From contig JACQVL010000079.1 of NCBI GenBank assembly GCA_016209865.1, positions 1 to 13,954 of the forward strand: DNA of 13,954 nt, in the 5' to 3' direction. Both the position numbers and the translations under genes were made by a program. Shown here one piece after another: positions 1-6,830 of the stretch (its first letter is position 1; every line of letters begins with the position of its first letter). The DNA comes from Candidatus Latescibacterota bacterium (GTDB lineage: Bacteria; JAAXHH01; JACQVL01). The notes under the pieces are model-generated. The model searched no databases and was not told where the DNA came from. It saw nothing but the letters and a program-made list of their open reading frames with translations.

Positions 1-2
1 CC

Positions 3-307
3 TGTTTTGATCATCAAACTCTCATCAGCGTGATCCGTAAAAATGTCGGATGAACCAAACGTTGTCAAGGTATCTCGATGATGTTCGCAAAATTCCGAGG
101 ATGGGTGTGCGTATCCGATCGATCCTCCTTCAGGATATTTTACGATCAGAACGAGAACGCCAGAATGATGGCTTATTGACCAATGATTCGATCAACCTGG
201 CCCTGATGAGACGGCTCCAGGTGAAATATATCGCAACGTGTGATCGAGATTTCGATCGCGTGGATGGAGTGACTCTTTGGAGACCAAAAGATCTGATCAT
301 TCCGTGA
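3..307 (+). pseudogene. C-terminal part of a PIN-domain (VapC-like) toxin, probably frameshifted
   Basis: The frame 50-307 encodes the second half of a PIN-domain ribonuclease. It carries the late acidic residues of the fold, in GLLTNDSINLAL and CDRDFDRVDG, followed by the usual short tail LWRP. PIN toxins of VapC type cleave RNA with an Mg2+ site built from four acidic residues, and the first of these must lie upstream. The ATG at 50 would give an 85-residue protein without the N-terminal strand and catalytic Asp, so it is not a plausible true start. Upstream, frame 3 (positions 3-50) reads FDHQTLISVIRKN, which looks like the preceding helix of the same family. It then hits TGA at 51-53, so a single-base shift near 39-50 (a run of five A lies at 39-43) would join the two halves. 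The rest of the gene is outside the window. No antitoxin gene is visible. Function by family is solid; the frameshift is inferred. Confidence 0.55.
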
Positions 308-774
308 ACGACTCCGGGGCGAGGATTCGAACCTCGATTCCAGGATCCAAAGTCCCGTGTCCTACCATTGGACGACCCCGGAAGGAAAGCGGAAGCGAGC
401 GGAATGCGCTTGGGGGTGAGCGAGTGCGAGAACTGCACCCGGCATTCCCCCGAAGAGATATCCTGAGTAGCCGCGATCCGGACGGTGAGGTCGGCGTTCA
501 CCATCAGGGTATCGCGCGCCGTGCCCGCGCACGTGGGACTGTCGACCGACAGGATGTGCCGGCCGGACCGGACCATCCTGAAAATCGTCCCGTCCCCGAA
601 GTTCAGCGTGCGAACCTCCCCGCCCAGGTCGACGCGGATGGCTTGCGTACTCTGTGGGTCGTTGATGACCGTCAGGTCGAAGTCCTGATCGTTCCCCTCG
701 CAGGCCGCGCCGATCAACACGGCGCTGAAGAGGCACAGGATCATCCAACTTGAGGGAGGCCGGCAAGCAGGCAT
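130..774 (-). CDS. Probable small lipoprotein; frame runs on through tRNA-Gln
   Basis: I do not recognise the family. From ATG at 774 the product begins MPACRPPSSWMILCLFSAVL, a hydrophobic signal segment ending IGAAC. This fits a permissive lipobox, with Cys25 the likely lipidated residue. About 90 residues rich in beta-prone segments follow (DLTVIND, VDLGGEVRTLNFGDG), with two further cysteines (SPTCAG, SGECRV) that could form a disulfide. The ATG lies one base after the stop of the upstream barrel gene (TAA-G-ATG), which suggests translational coupling; a GTG at 798 and an ATG at 744 are alternatives. The believable protein is about 120-130 residues (roughly 383-774). The frame has no stop there and continues through tRNA-Gln to 130, and everything past about 383 reads as translated tRNA and antisense of the PIN gene. 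Either a stop was lost by mutation or sequencing error, or the mRNA is cut by tRNA processing. Confidence 0.6.
   Translation of the reverse strand: MPACRPPSSWMILCLFSAVLIGAACEGNDQDFDLTVINDPQSTQAIRVDLGGEVRTLNFGDGTIFRMVRSGRHILSVDSPTCAGTARDTLMVNADLTVRIAATQDISSGECRVQFSHSLTPKRIPLASAFLPGSSNGRTRDFGSWNRGSNPRPGVVHGMIRSFGLQRVTPSTRSKSRSHVAIYFTWSRLIRARLIESLVNKPSFWRSRSDRKIS
312..382 (-). tRNA. tRNA-Gln (anticodon TTG)
   Basis: The reverse strand folds as a complete 71-nt cloverleaf. Acceptor stem TCCGGGG pairs with CCCCGGA; the D arm is GTCC/GGAC; the anticodon stem CGGGA/TCCTG holds loop CTTTGGA with anticodon TTG; the T arm is CGAGG-TTCGAAT-CCTCG. The discriminator is G and CCA is not encoded. It reads glutamine CAA codons. 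It is the last element of the minus-strand envelope cluster. An open lipoprotein frame on the same strand passes straight through it. No terminator is obvious in the bases that follow, where the convergent PIN remnant begins. Confidence 0.93.
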
Positions 775-775
775 C

Positions 776-1288
776 TTACATCGAAAGGGTGAGGCCACCT
801 AACAGCCTGAATGTCCGCTTGCCTTCGACGAAGACGCCCTTCCCTTCCACGAACAGACGCACGAACGGGGCGACCGGAATGTCGATCCCGCCGAGCACGT
901 TGTAGCTGGGGTCGTTCGCGGTCTTGGTCGTCGTCACTCCCAGAACCGTGACCTTTGTCCGGACGGTCTGGACCCCAACTCCCCCCCCGATGTACGGACG
1001 CGGGCCGATCCCGGTGGGGTTGAGCTTCAGATGAATGTCCACGCTCGGGTTGATGAGCGTCTGGCTCCCCTTTTTGCCGACCTCCACGTTGGGCCGGACG
1101 CGGAGCAGCGGGAAGAGTGAAGCGTCGATATGCCCTCCCGCGACGCCGGTCGTGCCGAGCTTGCCCCGGACCTGAACCCCGCCCCGTACGCCGATCCCGG
1201 CGTTCGCGGCCAACGGCACCAGACAGAGACACAGACTCAGAGAGAGAGCCACAAGAGCCACACCCAGCGGACGGGCGGACGTCAACAT
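776..1288 (-). CDS. Small outer-membrane beta-barrel protein
   Basis: The 170-residue product has a clear Sec signal peptide, MLTSARPLGVALVALSLSLC then a hydrophobic run ending AANA, with cleavage expected after residue 30. The mature part (about 140 residues) consists of alternating amphipathic strands with glycine- and aromatic-rich turns (GIGVRGGVQVRG, PRPYIGGGVGVQT, YNVLGGIDIPVAPFVRLFVEGKG) and ends RLLGGLTLSM. This is typical of small OmpA/OmpW-like or OMP_b-brl barrels of about eight strands. The exact family and ligand are unknown. The start at 1288 was chosen because AGGAGG lies six bases upstream (1295-1300); the open frame continues upstream to 1465 but that part is not protein-like. 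The gene sits between a zinc-ribbon gene (87 bp upstream) and a probable lipoprotein whose ATG follows its stop by one base, so the last two are likely co-translated. Confidence 0.8.
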   Translation of the reverse strand: MLTSARPLGVALVALSLSLCLCLVPLAANAGIGVRGGVQVRGKLGTTGVAGGHIDASLFPLLRVRPNVEVGKKGSQTLINPSVDIHLKLNPTGIGPRPYIGGGVGVQTVRTKVTVLGVTTTKTANDPSYNVLGGIDIPVAPFVRLFVEGKGVFVEGKRTFRLLGGLTLSM

Positions 1289-1294
1289 CGTCAA

Positions 1295-1300
1295 CCTCCT
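1295..1300 (-). promoter_or_regulatory. Consensus ribosome binding site fixing the barrel-gene start
   Basis: The reverse strand has AGGAGG six bases before the ATG at 1288. It is the strongest Shine-Dalgarno in the window and settles the start against the longer open frame. Confidence 0.8.
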
Positions 1301-1374
1301 GGAAGCGAAGAATGGGAGAATGGGAGTGCGCAGGAAGCAAGGAGAACGCGGAGAGCCTGGCAGGGGGACAACCC

Positions 1375-1668
1375 TCATCGAGTGACCATCTTCCGCCGCG
1401 CCGCGAACCGCGTCCCGCACCGGCGGCACCGGATCAGACGGTAGCGTCCCGTATACCATGCCCACACCGTGTCAATCCATTTCCACCACCGCGCAATCTT
1501 CTTTCCACAACTCGGACAGCGCAGCGCGCCCGACGACACGGAGACGCCGGGAGACCTCCGCGGGTCCGGGGTCATCGGAACCGCAAGACCGTACGGTCGC
1601 GCCAGGCCCTCCGGCTGCGTCGATGACGTCTGTCCTTCTGGATCGCGGGACTTTTTACGACCGAGCAT
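1375..1668 (-). CDS. Small zinc-ribbon protein of unknown role
   Basis: The 97-residue product starts MLGRKKSRDPEGQ and has a low-complexity Pro/Arg/Ser N-terminal half. The C-terminal half carries two cysteine knuckles, CPSCG (about residue 51) and CRRCG (about residue 80), separated by a tryptophan-rich stretch (RWWKWIDTVWAWYTGRY). Two CxxC pairs about 25 residues apart are the hallmark of a zinc ribbon. The aromatic, basic loop between them could bind RNA, DNA or lipid head groups, but nothing in the sequence decides. I do not recognise the family. The start at 1668 was preferred to the upstream ATG at 1791 because GGAG lies about eight bases before it and because the upstream extension overlaps the end of the transglycosylase. 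It is transcribed with the cluster, 82 bp after the transglycosylase stop. Confidence 0.6.
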   Translation of the reverse strand: MLGRKKSRDPEGQTSSTQPEGLARPYGLAVPMTPDPRRSPGVSVSSGALRCPSCGKKIARWWKWIDTVWAWYTGRYRLIRCRRCGTRFAARRKMVTR

Positions 1669-1750
1669 AGTCCACGCTCCGCAACGACATTCGCCGGGAT
1701 GACGCCGACGAGCAGAATGGGATGTAACATACAGGACGAGAGGGGCGCTG

Positions 1751-4354
1751 TCAACGGAAATCTGAGGCCAGCAGGGAGGTATACCGGGCATAATTCTCCA
1801 TCACGACTTTGACGAACTCCCGCGTCTCGCCCACGTCCATCCCTTCCACGAACTCGTCGATCTCGCCCGCATCCCGCTTCTTGAGCCACCGGGAGACGCG
1901 GCCCGGCCCGCCGTTGTACGCGGCTAACGCCAGCTCCGGCCGGCCGCCGAACCGTGAGAGCTGCTCCTGCAGGAACCGGGCGCCGAGCCGGGTGCTGACT
2001 TCCGGCTCGTACAGGCGATCCACGGAGAACTCCGGCATCCGGGCCTGTTTGGCTAATTGGCGCGCGGTCGCGGGCATCAGTTGCATCAGCCCCCGCGCCC
2101 CGGCCCAAGAAGCGATCCACCGGTCGAACCGGCTCTCCTGACGCATGACGGACAGCAGGAACAGCGGATCGAGACCGTGCGCGTTCGCTTCCTGCTGGAT
2201 CAACGTCCAATACGGGACGGGGTAGAGGAACAGCGGGGGCACCGGTTCCTGGCCCGGACTGCTCCCGCTCTCGACCATCCGGCGGAGGAACGCGGCCGCC
2301 CGGATGCCCTGCCGGTAGAGACGGTATTCGTAGTACAGCGCGGTGATCTCCGCCAGGGCCGCAGGGGTCGACGGGTTCGCCTCCTGGACGAACGTCAATT
2401 CATGCTCCGCTTCCTCGATCAGGCCGACATCGAGGAGCGCCCGGGCGCGATCGAGATGGACGGCTTCGGCCAGCCCCCGTCCGTCGGTCGTCCCCTGAAC
2501 GACCAGCGTCCCATCCGGCCGGCGGAATCGCTCGATCAACGAGAGGACGTCGAGAGCGGGCGGATCAGCCAGGGTCGGCACGGTGCGCGGCCGGCCGCTC
2601 AATTCCGGCGGGGCGGGCGTCCGGTCGATCGCGGCTACGTTCTGCCGCGCCCGGTAGGCGTAGTACGACGCGGGGTACGCCTGGATCACCCGTCCGTAGA
2701 CGCGGCGGGCATCATCCAGCCGGCGGTCCCGGTGAGAGGCTCTAGCCGTCCAGTAGACCGCCCGGTCGGCGATCTTCGAGGCCGGGTGGGCGTCGACCAG
2801 ACTCTGAAACGTCTCCGCCGCCTGCGTGAAACGTCCCAGGCGATAGTAACAGAACCCCTCGCGCCACCGGGCTTCATCCGCGTACTCATGCTGCGGGTGG
2901 TCGTCCCACAGCCGCCGGTAGTGCTCGGCTGCGTCCTTGAACCGGTCCTGGATGTCCAGGAACCGGCCGACGTACCAGAGCGCCTCCGGCGCCGCCGGGT
3001 CTTTGGGATACCCCTTGATGAACGCGACGTACGCGTGTATCGCCAGCTTCTCCCCCTTGATCTGCCGCGCACACCGGGCAAGATGGAGGGAGGCCGCCCC
3101 GGCCTTCTCGTGGCGAGGATACCGGCTGAGGAACCGCTGAAATTCCCGCTCCGCAACCCGGTATTGCCTCATCAAATAATGGCTCCGCCCGATGGAGTAG
3201 GACGCATCCGGGGCGTACGGGCCGGAGGGCGCAGCCTGGAGCAGCGTCTGGAATTCCCGGATCGCGCCCTGGTAGCTGCGGTTCTCCAGATGAGCCAGAC
3301 CGCACCAGAGCCGTTCCTCGTCCGTCAGCCGTTCCCCGCGCCGCGCCTTCAACCCCTGGAATTTCGTCACGACGGCCAGCGCGCTGGGGGTGTCCCGGTA
3401 TTGAGCGAGCACCGTCCGGTAGACCGTGAGCGCGCTGTCCGGACGCTCAGCCCCGGCATGGGCGTGGCCGATGCTGGCCAGGACCTCCGCGACCTCCATC
3501 CGCGTGAGCTGATGGTCTCGATTCAGCAGGGCGCGGGCTTCGGTCAGCGCCTCGTCGTCCCGTCCTGACGCGATCAGTCGGTCGATGACGAGCAACGTGA
3601 CCGGCGTGATGAACGGGCTGTGCGGATGCCGGGCGATCATCAGACGGCTCCGGTTGATCGCGTCCTCCGACCGGCCGAGCTTCGTCAGGCACCGCGCGGC
3701 GTCATACAGCGCGTAATCGCTCAGGATCGGGTACTGTGTCTGCGCCCGGTCGTACCACTCGACCGCGTGCTGCCATTGCTCCGTCCGTTGATAGCAGGAC
3801 GCCACGCGGAAAGCAAGACGGCCCGCCGTCTCCCCTCCGGCGCGTTCGGCGGCCTGAAGGAGATGGGGCAGGGCGTCCCGATACCGCCCGGCCTCGCACA
3901 GCATACGCCCTCGTTCCGCGTGCGCGGCCGTCGCCCATCGGGTGGTCGGGAACGCGGCGATCAGGGTATCGAGCCGGGCGGCGGCCGCGCGAGGCTGGCC
4001 GGACTGCTCCAGCGCGGTCGCGAGGCGAGACCAGACCCAGCCGAGGCCGTCGGGGTCGACCGGGGACTGGCGTCGGATCGCCTGCTCGAGCGTCCGGTAC
4101 CGATCCAGCGCAGCCGCCGTCACCCCTCGGGTCACGAGCGAATCCGCTTCACGGGCATCGCGGGCGAACGGCGCGGCGCGGAGCGCGGCTGGCAAGTCGG
4201 AGTCTGGCTGAGGTCGGACGGGCGAAAAGCCGAGGGTGCTGGTCAGGAGGAACAACGCCCCGCAGATCAGGGATCGCGGCCGGAGCAGCCGGGGGAGAAC
4301 GAAGTCACCCTGCCGGTTCCTTCGGAGGATCGGGTGGTGGAGTCTGCGCATCAT
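1751..4354 (-). CDS. slt: TPR-rich soluble lytic murein transglycosylase
   Basis: This 867-residue periplasmic enzyme would cleave the MurNAc-GlcNAc bond of peptidoglycan to give 1,6-anhydro products. After a basic N-terminus, a hydrophobic segment (LICGALFLLTSTLGF, about residues 31-45) acts as signal peptide or anchor. Residues from about 60 to 600 are a long array of TPR-like helical pairs (e.g. YPASYYAYRARQN, HPASKIADRAVYW), resembling the Slt70 superhelix and YbgF-type repeats. The C-terminal 142 residues are an SLT domain. The catalytic glutamate lies in VMRQESRF (about Glu740), followed by the signatures GLMQLMPATA and AAYNGGPGRVSRW. It is longer than E. coli Slt70 (about 645 residues) because of extra repeats. 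The start at 4354 (ATGATG, AGGG about six bases upstream) overlaps the end of tatC by 50 bp in another frame, so the two are surely co-transcribed. Confidence 0.9.
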   Translation of the reverse strand: MMRRLHHPILRRNRQGDFVLPRLLRPRSLICGALFLLTSTLGFSPVRPQPDSDLPAALRAAPFARDAREADSLVTRGVTAAALDRYRTLEQAIRRQSPVDPDGLGWVWSRLATALEQSGQPRAAAARLDTLIAAFPTTRWATAAHAERGRMLCEAGRYRDALPHLLQAAERAGGETAGRLAFRVASCYQRTEQWQHAVEWYDRAQTQYPILSDYALYDAARCLTKLGRSEDAINRSRLMIARHPHSPFITPVTLLVIDRLIASGRDDEALTEARALLNRDHQLTRMEVAEVLASIGHAHAGAERPDSALTVYRTVLAQYRDTPSALAVVTKFQGLKARRGERLTDEERLWCGLAHLENRSYQGAIREFQTLLQAAPSGPYAPDASYSIGRSHYLMRQYRVAEREFQRFLSRYPRHEKAGAASLHLARCARQIKGEKLAIHAYVAFIKGYPKDPAAPEALWYVGRFLDIQDRFKDAAEHYRRLWDDHPQHEYADEARWREGFCYYRLGRFTQAAETFQSLVDAHPASKIADRAVYWTARASHRDRRLDDARRVYGRVIQAYPASYYAYRARQNVAAIDRTPAPPELSGRPRTVPTLADPPALDVLSLIERFRRPDGTLVVQGTTDGRGLAEAVHLDRARALLDVGLIEEAEHELTFVQEANPSTPAALAEITALYYEYRLYRQGIRAAAFLRRMVESGSSPGQEPVPPLFLYPVPYWTLIQQEANAHGLDPLFLLSVMRQESRFDRWIASWAGARGLMQLMPATARQLAKQARMPEFSVDRLYEPEVSTRLGARFLQEQLSRFGGRPELALAAYNGGPGRVSRWLKKRDAGEIDEFVEGMDVGETREFVKVVMENYARYTSLLASDFR

Positions 4355-5429
4355 CGTGACCCTGCTCGTCCGACTGATCGGACGGACTGTTCGGGAAGAG
4401 GTCCTGCTGCGCCGGGCGTTGCTCATCAGCATCCGTTGAACGTTTGTCGTCCGGTGCGGATGCCGGCGTGTCCTGCGGAGCGGGCTCATCCGGGTTGATC
4501 CGGTGCGGCCGGGTTTCTGCGGGCACGTCCTCGCCGGTGTCGGTAGACTCCACCTCCTGTTCCGGACTCTGCATCGGAGGATACCCGCCCTCGAAGTACT
4601 CCGGCCCGGTGTACGGGTACGCGGTCTGATCCAAGGCGGGCGGTTCCGGCTGGACGGCCGGCGCCTCGGGCAGGGGAGCCTCCTCCGGCTTCGAGCCTCG
4701 CGTCCTGGCGACAAACATCGACACCAGGATGCTCACGACATACAGCACGACCATCGGAATGGCGACCAGCACCTGCGTCCCGACGTCGCCCGTCGGGGTG
4801 ATCACCGCGGCGAGGATGAAGATCAGGGCGATCGCATACCGCCACGTCCGCTTCAGGAAATTCGGGGTCACCAGGCGGATCCACGTCAAGAACGCGATGA
4901 GCAGGGGCATCTCGAAGACTCCCCCGATCATCAGCGCCAGCTTGGTCACCAGGCCGATGTATTCGCCGATATCCCATCGGGCGGTCACCCCTTTTATCCC
5001 CATCGAGATGAAGAAGCTGAGCATGACCGGCACGATCGCAAAATACGTGAACGCCGCGCCCGCCAGGAACAGGGCGGTGGCGAAGAAGATGACCCAGGGG
5101 ACGTACTTCTTCTCCTGTTCCAGGAGACCGGGGGAGATGAAACTCCAGAGCTGGAACAGGATGACCGGCATGGCGAGGGCGATCCCGCACGCTAAGGCGA
5201 TGTTGATCCGGACCATAAACATGCCGGCCGGCTTCAGGTATTGGAGTTCGAGCTGTGAACGCAGCGGGAGGGTCGGCTGGATGAGGAAAGTCAGGATTTG
5301 CTCGGAGAAGAAGAAACTGGCGAACATCGCGACGGCGACAGCGACCAGGGATTTGATGATCCGCCTCCGCAATTCCTCGAGATGCTCGAGAAACGACATT
5401 TCCCCGACCAGGTTATCGAAAAGCGCCAT
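4305..5429 (-). CDS. tatC: Sec-independent protein translocase TatC with a long acidic tail
   Basis: TatC is the inner-membrane subunit that recognises twin-arginine signal peptides and recruits TatA. The first ~242 residues match the family: N-terminal FLEHLEELRRR (residues 13-23), six hydrophobic segments, QLWSFISPGLLEQEKK after the second, FEMPL (Glu173) and ITPTGD near residues 210-214. The start at 5429 (MALFDNLVGE) was chosen because AAGGAG lies about ten bases upstream and because family members begin this way; an ATG at 5468 is not supported. From about residue 245 to 374 there is a tail of ~130 residues, rich in Pro, Glu, Asp and Gln and probably disordered, which most TatC proteins lack (typical length about 240-260). 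It ends PDPPKEPAG. tatA/tatB are not in the window. It is first in the minus-strand cluster and is driven by the promoter at 5503-5532. Confidence 0.95.
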   Translation of the reverse strand: MALFDNLVGEMSFLEHLEELRRRIIKSLVAVAVAMFASFFFSEQILTFLIQPTLPLRSQLELQYLKPAGMFMVRINIALACGIALAMPVILFQLWSFISPGLLEQEKKYVPWVIFFATALFLAGAAFTYFAIVPVMLSFFISMGIKGVTARWDIGEYIGLVTKLALMIGGVFEMPLLIAFLTWIRLVTPNFLKRTWRYAIALIFILAAVITPTGDVGTQVLVAIPMVVLYVVSILVSMFVARTRGSKPEEAPLPEAPAVQPEPPALDQTAYPYTGPEYFEGGYPPMQSPEQEVESTDTGEDVPAETRPHRINPDEPAPQDTPASAPDDKRSTDADEQRPAQQDLFPNSPSDQSDEQGHDDAQTPPPDPPKEPAG

Positions 5430-5502
5430 CGAGATGCGGCTCCTTAGACCGATTGCGGATTGAAACACCCATTCGAGTGGATGAATCGATACCTCTCAAA
5501 AG

Positions 5503-5532
5503 TATATAACGCCGTCCGCAGATCGTTGTCAA
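5503..5532 (-). promoter_or_regulatory. Sigma70-type promoter of the tatC cluster
   Basis: On the reverse strand TTGACA (5527-5532) is followed after 17 bases by TTATAT (5504-5509); TATATA is one base further with 18 spacing. This is the best -35/-10 pair in the window. It lies about 75 bp before the tatC ATG and divergent from the promoter at 5572-5600. Confidence 0.7.
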
Positions 5533-5571
5533 GGGAAAAGCCCGGTAGAAACGGGTAACGGGGTTTTGCTC

Positions 5572-5600
5572 TTGACGGGTAACCAGTCATGCTGTAGGTT
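5572..5600 (+). promoter_or_regulatory. Sigma70-like promoter of the nucleotidyltransferase gene
   Basis: TTGACG (5572-5577) and TAGGTT (5595-5600) are separated by 17 bases. The -10 matches only three of six consensus positions, but the placement about 65 bp ahead of the ATG at 5666 and back-to-back with the tatC promoter supports it. Confidence 0.45.
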
Positions 5601-5626
5601 ACGTATGAACTGAATTGGTTCCATGC

Positions 5627-5647
5627 CGCAATTCACAATCCGCAATC
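5627..5647 (+). repeat. Heptamer tandem repeat, consensus CRCAATY (3 units)
   Basis: CGCAATT-CACAATC-CGCAATC are three 7-bp units in tandem within the untranslated leader of the nucleotidyltransferase gene, 19 bp before its ATG. It is the first of four distinct heptamer families in the next 3.3 kb. Confidence 0.6.
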
Positions 5648-5665
5648 CAGAGGGGTGGGGGTTGG

Positions 5666-6745
5666 ATGAAGGGCGTCATCCTCGCCGCCGGGTACGGTCG
5701 CCGGATGGCCGCGCTGACGACGCGGCTGCCCAAGCCGATGCTCCCGGTCGCCAACGTGCCGGCCGTGGAGCGGATTCTCCATCACTTCACAGCGGCCGGA
5801 GTGACGGAAGTCCTGATGATCACCGGCTACCGCGCGGAGGGGATCGAGTCGTATTGTGGGGACGGCTCGCGGTGGGGTGTCTCGATCCGCTATCATCGCC
5901 AGACCGAAGTCAGCGGGACGGGCAGCGCGACCCGGTTCGCTGAGGAGTTCGTCGGGGATAACCCGTTCATCCTGACATACGGGGATATCCTGCTCGATGA
6001 ACCGGAGTACCGGGCCGTCGTGTCCCTCTTCCACGAGGTCCCGTGCGCGGCGGTGTCCGCCCTCAACCGGATGCCGGAGGTGGCGGCAGGGTCTGCCGTC
6101 TACGTCGACCAGGGCCGCATCACGAACATGGTCGAGAAGCCGCCGCCCGGGACGGCGGGGACGAACCTGAACAACGCGGGCGTCTTCGTGTTGACTCCGT
6201 CGATCTTCCGGGCGATCGACCGGACTCCCCGGTCGGCGCGTGGGGAGTACGAGCTGACCCAGGCGATCCAGACGCTCATCGATGACGGGGAGCGGGTGAT
6301 GGCGCACGTCATCCGCGGGAAGCAGTATGACATCGGGACGCCGGAGGCGTTTTTGGATACGAATTTAAGTGTGCTGGCGGCGCTGGATCAGGGGTCAGGG
6401 GTCAGGGGTCAGGGGTCAGTAAAGGCCAAGACAACGACCGCGGCCGTGCTGGCGGATAACTGTGCCTCCCCGCACGCCATCATCGAACCGCCTGTCCTGA
6501 TCGGGCAGGACTGCACGCTCGAACGCTGCCGGGTCGGTCCGGGAGTCTGCCTGGGGGACGACGTCCGGGTCGGCCACAGCGCCATCATCCAGCACAGCGT
6601 CGTCCTGCCGGGGGCGGACATCGGCGACGGGGCGGTGCTCGCCTACGCCGTCGTCGGCCACGGGGCGAGCGTGAGCAACCGGCAGACCCTCCGAGGGACG
6701 CCTGAACGGGTGGTCGTCGTGGGGGATAACAGCAGTGACGAGTGA
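5666..6745 (+). CDS. Sugar-phosphate nucleotidyltransferase with left-handed beta-helix tail
   Basis: The 359-residue enzyme would transfer a nucleotide to a sugar 1-phosphate to make an NDP-sugar. The N-terminal Rossmann-like domain (residues 1-235) has the signature LAAGYGRRM then PKPMLPV (residues 6-27), the conserved GTGSA (84-88), the metal-binding GDILL (106-110), and VEKPPP. The C-terminal part (about 255-345) contains imperfect hexapeptides (VLIGQDCTLERCRVGPGV, LGDDVRVGHSAII) forming a left-handed helix. This layout is seen in GlmU, GlgC-like and mannose-1-phosphate guanylyltransferase-like proteins; the sugar cannot be named. The start at 5666 (MKGVILAAG) fits the family, with GAGGGG about ten bases upstream; an ATG at 5615 is less likely. 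Residues ~241-251 in the linker are encoded by a 7-bp tandem repeat, and the last codons and stop lie in another. selB follows after 186 bp. Confidence 0.85.
   Translation: MKGVILAAGYGRRMAALTTRLPKPMLPVANVPAVERILHHFTAAGVTEVLMITGYRAEGIESYCGDGSRWGVSIRYHRQTEVSGTGSATRFAEEFVGDNPFILTYGDILLDEPEYRAVVSLFHEVPCAAVSALNRMPEVAAGSAVYVDQGRITNMVEKPPPGTAGTNLNNAGVFVLTPSIFRAIDRTPRSARGEYELTQAIQTLIDDGERVMAHVIRGKQYDIGTPEAFLDTNLSVLAALDQGSGVRGQGSVKAKTTTAAVLADNCASPHAIIEPPVLIGQDCTLERCRVGPGVCLGDDVRVGHSAIIQHSVVLPGADIGDGAVLAYAVVGHGASVSNRQTLRGTPERVVVVGDNSSDE
6388..6419 (+). repeat. Heptamer tandem repeat TCAGGGG (4 units plus TCAG) inside a gene
   Basis: Four perfect TCAGGGG units plus TCAG lie inside the nucleotidyltransferase gene, at the junction of the catalytic and beta-helix domains, and encode a linker read as QGSGVRGQG. 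Because the unit is 7 bp, gain or loss of one copy would shift the frame. Confidence 0.9.
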
Positions 6746-6755
6746 CAAGTGACGA
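6735..6755 (+). repeat. Heptamer tandem repeat GTGACGA (3 units); inverted copies at 6866-6883
   Basis: GTGACGA-GTGACAA-GTGACGA spans the end of the nucleotidyltransferase gene; its stop TGA (6743-6745) is inside the second unit. The reverse complement recurs at 6866-6883 (ACTCGTC twice plus ACTG), so the two sets form an inverted repeat about 110 bp apart. Confidence 0.85.
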
Positions 6756-6759
6756 GTGG

Positions 6760-6779
6760 ATTCCCGCTTGCGTGGGAAT
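6760..6779 (+). repeat. dRS3-like palindrome ATTCCC-N8-GGGAAT
   Basis: ATTCCC (6760-6765) and GGGAAT (6774-6779) are separated by exactly eight bases. This is the form of the dRS3 element known from Neisseria, where it is a repeat and phage-integration target. Similar 20-bp palindromes occur between genes in other bacteria, so the shape alone does not show transfer. Confidence 0.7.
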
Positions 6780-6782
6780 GAC

Positions 6783-6827
6783 ACCCCCCTATCGTCCCCC
6801 CGCATGCGGGGGAACACGGAGGGGGGT
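6783..6827 (+). repeat. Nested G/C-run palindromes
   Basis: A perfect 16-bp palindrome CCCCCGCATGCGGGGG (6797-6812) lies inside an outer 8-bp inverted repeat, ACCCCCCT (6783-6790) and AGGGGGGT (6820-6827). It could extrude as a cruciform or fold as RNA. There is no T run directly after it, so it is not a typical intrinsic terminator. Confidence 0.7.
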
Positions 6828-6830
6828 AAC

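Noticed and set aside
51-53. TGA in the PIN region as a selenocysteine codon, given selB nearby
   Set aside because: Reading on in that frame does not give PIN sequence; the homologous continuation is in a different frame.
1205-1260. CT-rich low-complexity tract
   Set aside because: It encodes the Leu/Ser/Cys run of the barrel protein's signal peptide; no regular repeat unit is maintained.
2057-3568. Long plus-strand open frame (503 codons)
   Set aside because: It is antisense to the lytic transglycosylase, is dominated by Arg, Pro and Gly, and has no recognisable motif; long antisense frames are expected in GC-rich DNA.
3620-4498. Plus-strand open frame of 292 codons
   Set aside because: Antisense to the transglycosylase and tatC ends; composition is that of a shadow frame.
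5539-5556. Hairpin CCCG/CGGG between the divergent promoters as a terminator
   Set aside because: Only four base pairs and it lies within a promoter region, upstream of both genes.
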